From positions 14,380,826-14,444,825 of the forward strand of contig JAUJPP010000005.1 in assembly GCA_030562195.1 (NCBI GenBank): a DNA stretch of 64,000 bases. The letters are read 5' to 3'. The DNA comes from Nipponacmea schrenckii (Eukaryota; Mollusca; Gastropoda; Lottiidae). Positions 30,501 to 37,621 of the stretch are shown here, one piece after another; within the stretch, counting starts at the first letter, position 1, and each line of letters opens with the position of its first letter. A program made the position numbers and the translations under genes. The notes below the pieces were generated by a model that ran no database searches, was not told the origin of the DNA, and worked only from the letters and a program-made list of their open reading frames with translations.

Positions 30501-33500
30501 AAGCCCATACGACATATTTCAGTTCAACAAATTTATAAAGGTAAATAATTTAGAAGTGTTTTTCAATAATCACATAACAAATAATGTTATATTATAGAGA
30601 TTATATTATTTACTTAAGGCACCGGGTAAGCCTAGCAGAAGAATATTTATACCCTTATTGACCAAGTTTTAGATTGTAAATCGTCCAGTCTAAGAGGTAG
30701 TATTCCCTTAATATTTTGTACCGTTAATAGGTCAGATGTTCAGTAAAGCATGACAAATATTTCATTTTCCTGTATGTACTTACAATCTTAGTGAGTTGAC
30801 CTGACATACGGGTGAAATCGATCTATTGGCTTGATTTGTATTCAATAGCTCATTATTGGGTAAACAATTGTATATCATATATTATCTATAAGAAAGTCAC
30901 CTAATTAAGTCGTTGCTCTTGTACAAGTTAAAAAACTTAGTAGTTAACTCATAACTATTATTATCTTAATCTTACAATTGGCCAAATAGTAACAATTTAA
31001 CATTTTTTTAAAGATTGTTTCGAGAAAATGCGGCCAGGCCCAGTATTCTGAAAATAATTTTAGCGCTAGGATGTCCAAGGGTTTGATCTTATATGATGTC
31101 ATACCACTACGATTGTTTCGAGAATATGGTCCCTAATATGTTTCACCTAGTATATAATCAAATCCATGACTATCTGACACCGCCTTCGCTCCTAATTCTA
31201 CGCTGTTGTATATGTACATGTTACACAAATTCTTACCAATTATAAATATTTAGAGCTAACCTAGCCAATGAAATAAGAGTCAACACGAGACAGGTCGCAA
31301 TACTTTTCTGAGTTATTAAATTCAATATAATAGGATATTATAGACCAATATACAACGTGATAAAAGTGGGTTGAAGTATTTTAAATATTTGTGCTTGAAG
31401 TGAAAGACACTTCAAATTGTCAATTGTTATCAATATAATATAATAATAAAAATTTTCAGAGGGATTCGCAATGGTCTAGTCCACTCGGCGTTGGATTCGT
31501 TCGTCGTGGTGGTACATTGGTGCCTAGAAATAAGACAATCAAGTACTATAACTTCATTTCAATTGTGGTATGGGATTCAATAGCTCAGTCGTTTAGAGCG
31601 TTGGTTGTTTATGTCGACCCTCAATAAGTCATGTTAATCATGATTCCAACCAACCCAATCGTACAACAAGGGAATGGATAAGCAGGGGTAATAAATGCTA
31701 AGAGGTTCGACCAAGGACCAGCTGGTAGAATGAATTCTTAGTTGTGAAAGTTGTTATTGTTAATTTTTTTACTTGTATTATTTCTAATGCAAAGCTGGAA
31801 AAGTCTCTTCTGAAATACTGCTCATACTAGCAACAGATTAAAAAAATAGACAACCATATAAATATTTTAATAAATTTTATGATAAAATTTCAAGCGAGCC
31901 TATAAGGAAGCATACGGCATATTAACTCAAATTAACTGAATTTGTTCAGTAGGGATAGTAACTATAATCTCACCAATATATTTGTGCTCAGTACATTTTA
32001 GCAGATCGCAGTCGAAACTGCCTGGGTCGTTCAATAATATTAAAGCATAATGTAAGCTAATTGCATCAAATCATGTCTCTTATGAAAAAGAACCTGGCAT
32101 TCTCAAGAACAGATTTTCTTAAAATGGCTAAGTTTGTTAGAACAAAATTTAAAAAGCTTTCGAAATTCCAACTTTCTTTTCAATTTCTTCCAACATTAAA
32201 ATCATTGTCGTCTACTGGAATTTAAATAATTCTTATTTAGGTGCTTTTATATAGTTGAGATTCATGAAATAAAAGAGGATACAAGCGTATTGTTGTTAAT
32301 TCAACTTACATAAAGGTAGTTTACACAAGTCCGTGATACCCTGAGGACTCGTATTTGATTATAATTATTAACTGTATCTCAGTTACGTAACTTATCAATA
32401 GTGTTTTAACAGAGTAAACAATGCCTTAAATGCTTTAAATTACATTGGAAAACAAACAAAAGACTAGGACCCTTTAACTTTGTTCACACTTTTTTTAATC
32501 CACCGTGGTAAAAGGTTTGGGAACAAGCTTAATTATTTTTTATCCCCTACTGGATCGAATTCAATTTTTTTTTTTTTTTTTTAAACAATATTTATTCATA
32601 AATTACAAGTTTTAGATACATATATAAAAGTTATGGTTTCGGAAACAAGTCGAAACTTATATAAATCCGTTACCATTTACCGATAATACAATTACAATTC
32701 AAATACAATTTTATGTACAATGTTTGAAATTATGTTTAAGTGCTGTACAGTCCTGTTATGTTATAGATTAGAGATAGAGTTGCAGATGTTATATACGGAA
32801 GTTTGCCAACAGATGTTCTCGGGAGATATAATTTGTGTGATATTGGCTTGCTCATCGGGATCCTGGCAGTCCTCACGGCCCCCACAACGACCTGGTCGAT
32901 CGGTGTCATGGTGTCTATCGCGGATGAATGACAAAGGATATCAGTTGAGACGGATATGATAAATCACAATGTTGAAACAATGTTGTTGTCATGGTATGGT
33001 AGATTGGAATCCCACACATGACTGACTGGGTAAATGTGGTACTAGTAATTCCCAGTTAAAATAAGCCACCAGGGAACAAACATAAAGCAACTATCGCATA
33101 GGGTGAATCTTTTTGAGATGAGCCATGAAAGAATAGTAGTAACTATCATCTAGGATGAGTATTAGTTGAAGTGAACCAAAAGAGAATTGTCAGCTAGGGA
33201 ACACACACAAAGCAACTATCAGCTATCAGAATCTTGGTTTGAATGAACCAAAATAGAACAGACAAGGCGGCTAAAAAGTGGGATGAATCTTGGTTGAGAT
33301 GAACCACAATAGAACAGACAAGGCGACTATCAACTAGGATGAATCTTGGTTGGAATGGACTACAATAGAACAGACAAGGCGACTAGAAACTAGGATGAAT
33401 CTTGGTTGGAATGAACCACAATAGAACAGACAAGACGACTATCAACTAGGATGAGTCTTGGTTGGAATGGAACGCAATAGGATAGACAAGGTGACTATCA

Positions 33501-35088
33501 ACTAGGATGAATCTTGGTTGGAATGGAACACAATAGAACAGACAAGGCGACTATCAACTAGGATGAATCTTGGTTGGAATGAACCACAATAAAACAGACA
33601 AGGCGACTATCAACTAGGATGAATCTTAGTTGGAATGGACCACAATGGAACAGACAAGGCGACTAAAAACCAGGATGAATCTTGGTTGGAATGGAACGCA
33701 ATAGGATAGACAGGGTGGCTATCAGCTAGGATGAGTCTTGGTTGGTATGAACCACAATAGAACAGACAAGACGACTATCAACTAGGATGAATCTTGGTTG
33801 GAATGGACTACAATATAACAGACAAGACGACTATCAACTAGGATGAATCTTAGTTAGAATGAACCACAATAGGATAGACAAGGCGACTATCAACTAGGAT
33901 GAATCTTAATTAGAATGAACCACAATAAAACAGACAAGGCGACTATCAACTAGGATGAATCTTAGTTAGAATGAACCACAATAAAACAGACAAGGCGACT
34001 ATCAACTAGGATGAATCTTGGTTGGAATGAACCACAATAAAACAGACAAGGCGACTTTCAACTAGGATGAATCTTAGTTGGAATGAACCACAATAAAACA
34101 GACAAGGCGACTATCAACTAGGATGAATCTTGGTTGGAATGAACCACAATAAAACAGACAAGGCGACTATCAACTAGGATGAATCTTAGTTGGAATGAGC
34201 CACAATAGAATAGACGATGAATCTTAGTTGGAATGGACCACAATAGAGTAGACAAGGCGACTATCAACTAGGATGAATCTTGGTTGGAATGAACCACAAT
34301 AAAACAGACAAGGTGGCTATCAACTAGGATGAATCTTAGTTAGAATGAACCACAATAGAACAGACAAGGCGTTGGAATGAACCACAATAGAACAGACAAG
34401 GCGACTATCAACTAGGATGAATCTTAGATGGAATGAACCACTACAAGAGAATAAAATAAGACATCTATCAGTTAAGATAGTTGGGACATAGAACAACTTT
34501 CGAGTAAGACAACTTCGAATTCTCTTGTTTACATGTCAGAATTTTTACTTATCAAATATAGCGCAGTCACCTTTCTTTAAAATGATTCAGTTATCATCTT
34601 TTAAAAAAAAATATTTGAAGATGCATGCAAGTCATTAGATCTTTCTCTTCATTCTAAATTCTGGTCAACATTAATCGGATAATATATGTGGGTAGCGGAA
34701 CAGTAATCAATGTCATTCTAAATATATGTAATCAAATTTATAAAACATAAAGAATATAGTTTCAACCTTGAATTCACTTGAAGATGTTAGAATTTGATCT
34801 ATCCAAGTTAAAACTGAAATACTTATTCGATCGCTGATCATTTTGGGGAATATGTTATTCAATCATTTATCTATCTTTATATCGGATACCATATACTAAA
34901 AAATTAAGAACCATTCTTACCTTAGCCTTTAAGTAGAATTCTCCGAGGTTTTTAACAGAGGAAGTCGATTCTAATTTATATTCATATTCAATTCCTGGTT
35001 TAAAATTCACAAAATTACTCCTGACTTGAATTATCGTAAGGAATAGAGCAATAAGCAATATTCCCCATTCCCCGTTTGGGGATAACAT
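373..35088 (-). CDS. Giant secreted LLTP-LECT2-tandem-repeat protein gene (3' part off window)
   Basis: Fifty-five consecutive exons with GT-AG borders join without a stop into 7,798 coding nt (about 2,599 residues); the frame stays open to the window edge, so the C-terminus is missing. Protein order: signal peptide (1-24), lipid-transfer N-module (about 30-700), helical segment (712-1005), LECT2/M23 domain (1005-1183), linker (1184-1261), then repeats R1-R6 (1262-2545) and the start of R7. The start ATG at 35088 was chosen because a signal peptide follows at once, and exon 1 is exactly 56 codons to a GTAAGA donor. The N-module places it with the large lipid transfer proteins (vitellogenin, apolipophorin, MTP), which load lipid in the ER and are secreted; the rest is not a standard member of that group. 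Lipid binding and secretion are inferred. Introns not described separately (for example 3892-4625, 10720-11118, 14880-15467, 21410-21823) show nothing recognisable. Continuous phase across 55 exons makes the gene model strong; the function is open. Confidence 0.88.
751..3891 (-). CDS. Tandem repeat R6 (exons 51-54)
   Basis: Exons 3724-3891 (A), 3310-3519 (C), 2172-2214 (short), 751-914 (B); residues 2351-2545. A: DFSLKNWLEERGG...DQLGITKFL...PC...GWNKG. C: ACPLN...CYIPDYCTGITCCVDV...IDTCNYIFSVGIEK...YVWG. Short exon: GTEESIDIGGIFKLK. B: QYLVNLKMSACF...KCDLE...VPKLLCDWDA. The two introns inside it hold the splice-donor-like minisatellite (2440-3305) and a pearl-like element (1075-2045). Confidence 0.82.
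1075..2045 (-). repeat. Pearl-like interspersed element, copy 1 (in LLTP intron)
   Basis: Read on the minus strand the element begins TTTTTATACGCCCACAC, folds into a hairpin with TGTGGGCGTATA, then has a tetranucleotide run seen on the plus strand as GACGGACAGACAGACAGACA, then core units marked on the plus strand by 'caagggcaataactca' (near 1295, 1687 and 1833), and ends in GTGGGCGTATTACG. The layout (hairpin, ACGG-type microsatellite, tandem core of about 146-160 bp) matches the pearl repeats described in bivalves. It lies inside an intron and interrupts no exon. Confidence 0.7.
2440..3305 (-). repeat. Minisatellite, 68-73 bp unit, in intron after exon 52
   Basis: About ten to twelve degenerate units share, on the plus strand, 'atatcataaacac', 'cttactcc' and 'aaacataatgaaatcat'. 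'atatcataaaca' recurs at about 2636, 2709, 2781, 2850, 2919, 2988 and 3056. The array runs straight up to the donor of exon 52, and the exon border itself (cacttaccccagacataatca) looks like one unit. On the transcribed strand most units carry GGAGTAAGT-like sequence, close to a 5' splice site. Confidence 0.8.
4626..5711 (-). CDS. Tandem repeat R5 (exons 47-50)
   Basis: Exons 5535-5711 (A), 5176-5385 (C), 4990-5032 (short), 4626-4789 (B); residues 2153-2350. Key positions: A FSIADWAKDKG...FLEQTGIAEKML...PPC...NWKNG; C DCPKI...CYIPDYCTGIDCCLES...IDTCNYVIEGAIEK...YDWG; short exon GTEEEEKLSEF; B KIFIVDLSIKMCF...KCEID...IPMPLCD. The C exon is closest to that of R6 (both have CYIPDYCTGI), suggesting recent duplication between neighbours. 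Confidence 0.82.
5926..7158 (-). CDS. Tandem repeat R4 (exons 43-46)
   Basis: Exons 6985-7158 (A), 6567-6791 (C), 6334-6376 (short), 5926-6086 (B); residues 1952-2152. From here on A is a single exon with the pattern DFSLxxx...LLDKFGITPFLLDxxC...GWRNG. C: DCPKP...CHIGDTCTKIDCCFDV...LDMCDYFLEASIEK. Short exon: ITGEVKISDFFVVV. B: KKFLVDLSIKVCF...CQEN...IPQFICD. Every border has the same phase as in R5 and R6, as expected from duplication of whole four-exon cassettes. Confidence 0.82.
7459..9377 (-). CDS. Tandem repeat R3 (exons 38-42)
   Basis: Exons 9286-9377 and 8991-9036 (A), 8111-8359 (C), 7872-7926 (short), 7459-7628 (B); residues 1748-1951. A is still in two exons but the second is only 46 nt (KIFDEGACNVPPSPT), with the SAP-like part gone. 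C is canonical: CPWN, CGMPDDCFGVNCCVDF, DPCDFRLDVGFGK. B: FIIDLSVLAC, CFPEE, IPACDAR. R3 is intermediate between the long split A of R1-R2 and the single-exon A of R4-R7. Open frames on the plus strand over 8094-8436 are antisense shadows. Confidence 0.78.
8451..8600 (+). repeat. Short interspersed repeat, copy a
   Basis: Shares blocks with the reverse complement of 12165-12310: 'atcgtatcca', 'agtgagggaaat', 'cctagaa' and 'cagccaatcaaatcaaa' occur in the same order in both. Diverged, about 145 bp, in the intron between exons 39 and 40. Class unknown. The rest of this intron shows nothing recognisable. Confidence 0.5.
9650..11505 (-). CDS. Tandem repeat R2 (exons 33-37)
   Basis: Exons 11378-11505 and 11119-11260 (A), 10468-10719 (C), 10095-10137 (short), 9650-9804 (B); residues 1508-1747. 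A is again split at a phase-0 intron and its second half keeps the SAP-like pattern (LLKNQLSQLGLVTTGTIQQL). C starts CTILD but has lost the CC pair (LRACIDVK instead of xCCVDxx), keeping DACNFLLHVGFE. B keeps KVFIVDFGV and IPIPIC but lacks its first Cys. R2 is therefore a recognisable unit with fewer cysteines. Confidence 0.72.
11877..13857 (-). CDS. Tandem repeat R1 (exons 28-32)
   Basis: Exons 13709-13857 and 13429-13567 (type A in two exons), 12954-13172 (C), 12501-12567 (short), 11877-12040 (B); residues 1262-1507. A has a helical start (ILDLLDIMGL), then NKPC and a SAP-like helix pair (MTDDQLRAELTERGLSAEG). C shows the repeat's cysteine pattern: CAAM...C...CLGIECCVHL...DPCEF. B has two more Cys (VTFC, VCG). 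Six or more Cys per unit suggests disulphide-bonded extracellular modules. R1 is the most divergent unit together with R2. No named domain was recognised. Confidence 0.75.
12165..12310 (-). repeat. Short interspersed repeat, copy b
   Basis: Inverted, diverged partner of 8451-8600, in the intron between exons 31 and 32. The partner at the other locus defines its extent only roughly, and no terminal repeats or target duplications are evident. Confidence 0.5.
14011..14566 (-). CDS. LLTP exons 26-27: low-complexity linker
   Basis: Exons 14419-14566 and 14011-14097; residues 1184-1261. The composition is hydrophilic (NGQENVTETPERSGG, DDPAKVLDDG, SPAAKSKIDEKTANTQ) with an NVT glycosylation sequon and no predicted hydrophobic core. 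It reads as a flexible hinge between the LECT2-like domain and the repeat array. Confidence 0.7.
14694..16026 (-). CDS. LLTP exons 23-25: LECT2-like M23 domain
   Basis: Exons 15837-16026, 15468-15626 and 14694-14879; residues 1005-1183. Landmarks in order: CDGSGFYVSE (compare the CxxxGCGQYxxxR motif of LECT2), IDGVDVVASRGSKLVAPFPG (the HxGVDxxxxxGxxVxAPxxG zinc and core motif of M23), VHAGQIIGTV, then DHIHFAM with the paired His of M23, and a terminal IIDPTRYL like the DPTxYL end of LECT2. LECT2 proteins are secreted, keep the LytM fold, bind zinc and lack peptidase activity. Here the first zinc-ligand His is replaced (IDGVD; Asp1060 kept), while His1141 and His1143 remain, so the domain is probably non-catalytic. 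It is an internal domain of the large protein, in phase with neighbours on both sides. Confidence 0.75.
16257..18248 (-). CDS. LLTP exons 17-22: charged helical segment
   Basis: Exons 18072-18248, 17687-17845, 17365-17507, 17098-17168, 16662-16825 and 16257-16423; residues 712-1005. The sequence is rich in K, E, I and L with heptad-like spacing (FGIDNLKELVKLYDKIKND; VVKLGKRAIEIMKRLG; QLRQEVIDELKSIMDDLLE) and nearly free of cysteine. Amphipathic helices of this kind occur in the lipid-binding parts of apoB and apolipophorin. That role here is inference; the family was not recognised. For exon 21 the donor ATG|GTAGGT was chosen over the one 4 nt further 3' because it alone keeps the frame. Confidence 0.7.
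18421..19075 (-). CDS. LLTP exons 15-16: end of N-module with RHKR site
   Basis: Exons 18864-19075 and 18421-18566 (residues 592-711). Exon 15 carries RHKR at residues 616-619 followed by SFLDEG, a good match to the RXKR proprotein convertase consensus, after an S/D-rich exposed stretch. Insect apolipophorin is cut by furin at such a site in a comparable late position, so cleavage into two chains is plausible but unproven. The following beta-like pattern (ARVHLGVVGTNLDFFLARVC) resembles the start of the lipid-binding sheet region (DUF1943-like), which appears cut short here. Confidence 0.72.
19367..19500 (-). CDS. LLTP exon 14, second identical copy
   Basis: Same 134 nt as 20616-20749, with the same splice sites. 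The exon length is not a multiple of three. If both copies were spliced in, the second would be read as AGG CTG CTA ATT TGA and stop at once, so a working transcript can hold only one. The duplicated block is 19254-19743. The few intronic differences (single-base indels and substitutions) resemble allelic variation, so an assembly join of two haplotypes is a live alternative to a true duplication. Confidence 0.75.
19744..20501. other. Unique spacer between the duplicated exon-14 blocks
   Basis: These 758 bp separate the two direct copies (19254-19743 and 20502-20994). They show no clear gene, terminal repeat or target duplication. Small open frames (20047-20247, 20284-20487) have no recognisable features. 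It could be an insertion in one haplotype or the original intron between true duplicates. Confidence 0.5.
20616..20749 (-). CDS. LLTP exon 14, upstream copy
   Basis: This 134-nt exon encodes the end of the helical module (starts AANLMLNTAK, ends VARN plus 2 nt) with good acceptor (TTTCAG) and donor (AG|GTAACA) sites. An identical exon lies 1,249 bp further 3' in the gene, at 19367-19500. The surrounding 493 bp (20502-20994) are duplicated with few differences. Phase in is 0 and phase out is 2, matching exon 15 directly. Confidence 0.8.
20616..26811 (-). CDS. LLTP gene exons 2-14: lipid-transfer (Vitellogenin_N-type) module
   Basis: Exons, protein order: 26721-26811, 26454-26487, 25430-25562, 24823-24883, 24142-24248, 23673-23817, 23308-23429, 23072-23168, 22708-22816, 22229-22403, 21824-22013, 21201-21409, and exon 14 (20616-20749 or its twin 19367-19500). 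Residues 57-592. The first half is beta-rich with the LLTP signature (FSFVINEHGEIQNVFYD, then AIKKGMAAMFAG), matching the beta-barrel that contacts lipid and MTP partners. From exon 9 on it is helical: paired amphipathic helices such as LLTRLFELAFEK and LLGALGNARLDQ, as in the superhelical domain of vitellogenin. Length, order and the YHHDH/VRYEALLQYQAHPR endings fit a full N-module. RQKR at residues 483-486 is a possible furin site. Whether it is nearer vitellogenin or apolipophorin cannot be judged by eye. Confidence 0.82.
23935..24120. repeat. 20-bp tandem repeat in LLTP intron
   Basis: About nine units of the type 'aaatgcctttagaaataac' follow one another with substitutions (ccttttgaaat, ccttttaaaat, cctttagaaat). 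The array sits just 3' of exon 6's left border and upstream of exon 7 in plus-strand order and does not overlap an exon. Confidence 0.8.
24960..25235 (+). repeat. Probable tRNA-derived SINE
   Basis: It contains 'gggttcgatcc', a good RNA polymerase III B box, about 70 bp into the segment, followed by a longer tail with 'gtgcacgtgaaaagtcctga' and 'caaaaagaataagc', a run I associate with widespread molluscan SINE tails. An A box is not clear. It lies in the intron between exons 4 and 5; the rest of that intron holds nothing obvious. Confidence 0.5.
25563..26453. other. Intron 3 of the LLTP gene, no features seen
   Basis: This stretch of 891 bp between exons 3 and 4 is AT-rich. One inversely oriented open frame continues from exon 4 into the intron (to 25757) but has no family resemblance. 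No repeat structure is visible. Confidence 0.5.
26860..32560. other. Left part of LLTP intron 1
   Basis: About 5.7 kb without a supported gene: an A17 run at 26861-26877, short A/T runs, and open frames under 125 codons (28122-28328, 28627-29001) with no recognisable motif. Two tRNA-like stretches occur near 31455-31660. Segments at 29800-30100 and 31010-31140 ('gtttcgagaaaatgcggcc') look like interspersed repeats but have no second copy here to define them. Confidence 0.5.
31455..31660 (+). repeat. Possible tRNA-like SINE relic
   Basis: 'tagctcagtcgtttagagcg' near 31576-31595 fits the A box of a tRNA promoter (TRGYNNANNNG), and the preceding 'gcaatggtctagtccactcgg' has a similar shape. No matching B box or foldable acceptor stem was found, so this is not called as a functional tRNA. 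Confidence 0.3.
32565..33060 (-). repeat. Retroposed-looking 3' end with poly(A)
   Basis: A T18 run at about 32565-32582 is followed on the plus strand by 'aaacaatatttattc'; read on the minus strand this is AATAAA, about 8 nt, then poly(A), the signature of a reverse-transcribed mRNA or retroposon end inserted in minus orientation. The adjoining 450 bp have no recognisable protein, and the 5' side runs into the 56-bp satellite. The extent is uncertain. Confidence 0.45.
33100..34470. repeat. 56-bp minisatellite, about 24 copies
   Basis: The unit reads, in plus orientation, gaatgaaccacaataaaac then agacaaggcgactatcaact then aggatgaatcttagttg. The period is exactly 56 bp where checked (33961 to 34017). 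The middle copies are almost identical; the edges are degenerate, as is typical of unequal exchange. It lies in intron 1 of the LLTP gene, about 450 bp from exon 1. Confidence 0.92.
34921..35088 (-). CDS. LLTP gene exon 1: signal peptide and start of lipid-transfer module
   Basis: This exon holds 56 codons. Residues 1-24 form a short polar start, a hydrophobic core (GILLIALFLTII) and a small-residue end (QVRS), a typical secretory signal peptide. Mature sequence starts near NFVNFKPGIEYEYKLES; the GxEYxYxxES pattern is the first beta strand of the Vitellogenin_N domain, where these proteins also begin just after the signal peptide. The donor is AAG|GTAAGA. Intron 1, the longest in the gene at 8.1 kb, follows. 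Confidence 0.88.
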
Positions 35089-35099
35089 TTTCCTCGAAA

Positions 35100-35210
35100 G
35101 TTATTAAAATAAAACGAAGCAGTCCATTATCTATAAATTGCGTGTTTCTCGTCGGGTTGTCTTAAATTTAATAGGTTATAAATGTAGAGATCCTGTTTAT
35201 AAACCGACCA
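35100..35210 (-). promoter_or_regulatory. Candidate core promoter of the LLTP gene
   Basis: A symmetrical TTTATAAA lies at 35196-35203, about 110 bp upstream of the start ATG on the minus strand. If it acts as a TATA box, transcription would start near 35165 and leave a 5' UTR of about 75 nt. The DNA here is AT-rich, so such a motif can occur by chance. Confidence 0.3.
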
Positions 35211-35689
35211 CTACCTTTTCTTACTAAATAAAACACTTAAAATACTAGTCACGTGATATAGGTACGGCACGCCTGAATGAATAAAAGATCCTGAAATCTC
35301 GAACAACTAGTGTATTAGCTTTCCCGTTCATTTGTGAGCTGATTGTAGTCGTCATTGTCAGGTCTGTAGTGAATAGAGAATAAATCACGATGTGACATCT
35401 AAATGAAATAAAACTTTTAACTTTATAGTTTTAAAGGATAGCAGTTTAAGAATTTTAAAATTTGCTGACTTTTTGAAATTTAAATTTAACTACTACAATT
35501 TTAATTTGATCTAAATAAAAATTTGCAGGTAGATAGAAATTATGTTTGTCAAGATAAATCTGTTTCGCAAATCTCGACATCACCTCCGGTTTTGACGCCA
35601 TTCTTCTCTAAACTTGACATTTCAACCTGCGGAATTCTGAAGATATTTCAAAATTTTTAATTCAAGACTTGTTAAAAGTAATTTCGTCC

Positions 35690-36386
35690 CGGTGAAGAGT
35701 CGAAATTATTAAATGTTGAATTCGGGACTATTCATCTAGGTGGGAAGTATTATCACCCCGGTGAAGAGTCGAAATTATAAAATGGTTAATTCGGGACTAT
35801 TCATCTAGGTGGGAAGTATTATCACCCCGGTGAAGAGTCGAAATTAAAAAATGGTTAATTCGAGACTATTCATCTAGGTGGGAAGTATTATCACCCCGGC
35901 GAAGAGTCGAAATTATAAAATGGTTAATTCGGGACTATTCATCTAGGTGGGAAGTATTATCACCCCGGTGAAGAGTCGAAATTATAAAATGGTTAATTCG
36001 AGACTATTCATCTAGGTGGGAAGTATTATCACCCCGGTGAAGAGTCGAAATTATAAAATGGTTAATTCGGGACCATTCATCTAGGTGGGAAGTATTATCA
36101 CCCCGGTGAAGAGTCGAAATTATAAAATGGTTAATTCGGGACTATTCATCTAGGTGGGAAGTATTATCACCCCGGTGAAGAGTCGAAATTATAAAATGGT
36201 TAATTCGGGACTATTCATCTAGGTGGGAAGTATTATCACCCCGGTGAAGAGTCGAAATTATAAAATGTTTAATTCGGGACTTTTCATCTAGGTGGGAAGT
36301 ATTATCACCCCGGTGAAGAGTCGAAATTATAAAATGTTTAATTCGGGACTTTTCATCTAGGTGGGAAGTATTATCACCCCAGTGAA
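35690..36386. repeat. 69-bp satellite, ten copies, upstream of LLTP start
   Basis: The unit contains 'gtgaagagtcgaaattataa', 'ttcgggactattcatctagg' and 'gggaagtattatcacccc'; the period is 69 bp (35761 to 35830). Because 69 is 23 codons, a short artificial open frame runs through it on the minus strand. Each unit carries TTATCA, that is TGATAA on the gene's strand, a GATA-factor core. It starts about 600 bp upstream of the ATG. Confidence 0.92.
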
Positions 36387-37140
36387 AAGTCACGTTTAAA
36401 AAATAAAGTAAAAAACACTAGTATATAAGAAAAATTGCATATTGTAAATTTGATTGTGTATACCAGCCATTTTTGTTATTCGATCATAACTAATTTGACT
36501 GCTCTTTCTTTCATTTGTGTGTCTCGATGATAATACCTTTTAAAACCCGGTTTTCCCCTGTCAGTGGTGGTAATCGAAAGGGCTGACAAAGCCTCAAGTC
36601 ATGTGTGCTACATCTTCCAAGTTTGGGAGTTGGGGAATGGAGTAGACTAATGTCACTGACCTGATAAAATTACCTTCATGACACACTGTTAGTCGTTACC
36701 AACAGCGCATTCACGTCTTCTATTTTTTTTTTGTGGTAGTCATGATAGTACCATACAAGGGAAAAATTGATTATAGAGGACATCATTACTAGCATATTGA
36801 TATAAAGTTTCTTGTATTAATTTTCAGAAACAGTTTGTCATGATCTACATTCAACAAATGGGAAGAGGATAATTCTATAAACTCCACATCTAACTTCCTT
36901 TTCGATTTAAAGCGAATTTCCCAGAAAAAGACCGAAAAGACTCAAATTTAAAGATTTATATCAAGAACACAAATGAATGTTTTCTTTAAGTTGTCAAAGA
37001 CACTTAAGATAAAATATAATTTGACCTTTTTTGTGTCGTGATAACCTGTGCTTAAAACATCCGGGACTTAACTTTGGTATTAGATTTAATATTCATTACT
37101 TTATTTTAACTGATGTCTAATTCTCTGACCAATATGTATA

Positions 37141-37253
37141 GGTTAATGGTCGAAAGTTTGTCAATAAGTCTAATAATGACCGTTGACGAGGACCGAAGGT
37201 CCGAGTTATACGGTCATTATTAGACGCATTGACAAACTTGAGATCCATTAACC
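37141..37253. repeat. Foldback element or hairpin, 43-bp arms
   Basis: The left arm starts 'ggttaatggtcgaaagtttg' and ends 'taataatgaccgt'; the right arm (37210-37253) starts 'acggtcattattagac' and ends 'agatccattaacc'. The arms pair along nearly their whole length around a loop of about 26 nt that itself holds GGACCGAAGGTCC. This is the shape of a small foldback MITE; a small-RNA hairpin is possible. No target duplication is evident. Confidence 0.8.
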
Positions 37254-37323
37254 AACTTAAAATACAGATTAACAAAAAAAACAGCTCACTATAAACTCAC
37301 TAGAGTTTTATTTACAAACAAAC

Positions 37324-37491
37324 CTGAAATCAAAACGTTTAAGCCCTTTAGTACAAGAATCATCCATATTCAGACTATGTATCAATAACAATGAACCATC
37401 CAATATGGCAGCACCTGGTGTTTCGAAAAAAAGTTTCATTGTTTGATTCTTTAATAATAATAAATTGAACGCCAGCCGACTTATGAGACAC
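37324..37491 (-). CDS. Possible isolated exon, function unknown
   Basis: 168 nt open in one frame between a plausible acceptor (CATTAG) and donor (TTCAG|GTTTG). It encodes about 55 residues including TPGAAILDGSLLLIHS and NMDDSCTKGLKRFDF. Composition and splice borders look exon-like, but no neighbouring exons were found and the next sequence 3' of it in the window is repeat. It could be a stray exon, part of a gene to the right, or chance. Confidence 0.3.
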
Positions 37492-37621
37492 CTAATGATA
37501 AAATCGTAAAAATACATTCAAACAGTCAGATAAAATAACGATATAAGCTTACACTTACAGATCACTTTAAAATTTCCCTTCTCAGCATCTTAAAATCATT
37601 GAGCCAAAATAAGGTAAAATT

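Noticed and set aside
31570..31660. tRNA gene
   Set aside because: Only an A-box-like stretch; no cloverleaf stems or B box could be laid out.
33100..36386. Regular 56- and 69-bp repeats considered as CRISPR arrays
   Set aside because: Whole units repeat with no variable spacers, in an intron and a promoter region of a eukaryotic gene.
36211..36393. Open frame with the repeated HRGDNTSHLDEKSRIKH peptide
   Set aside because: An artefact of a 69-bp (23-codon) satellite; no start context or neighbouring exon, and sister units are interrupted.
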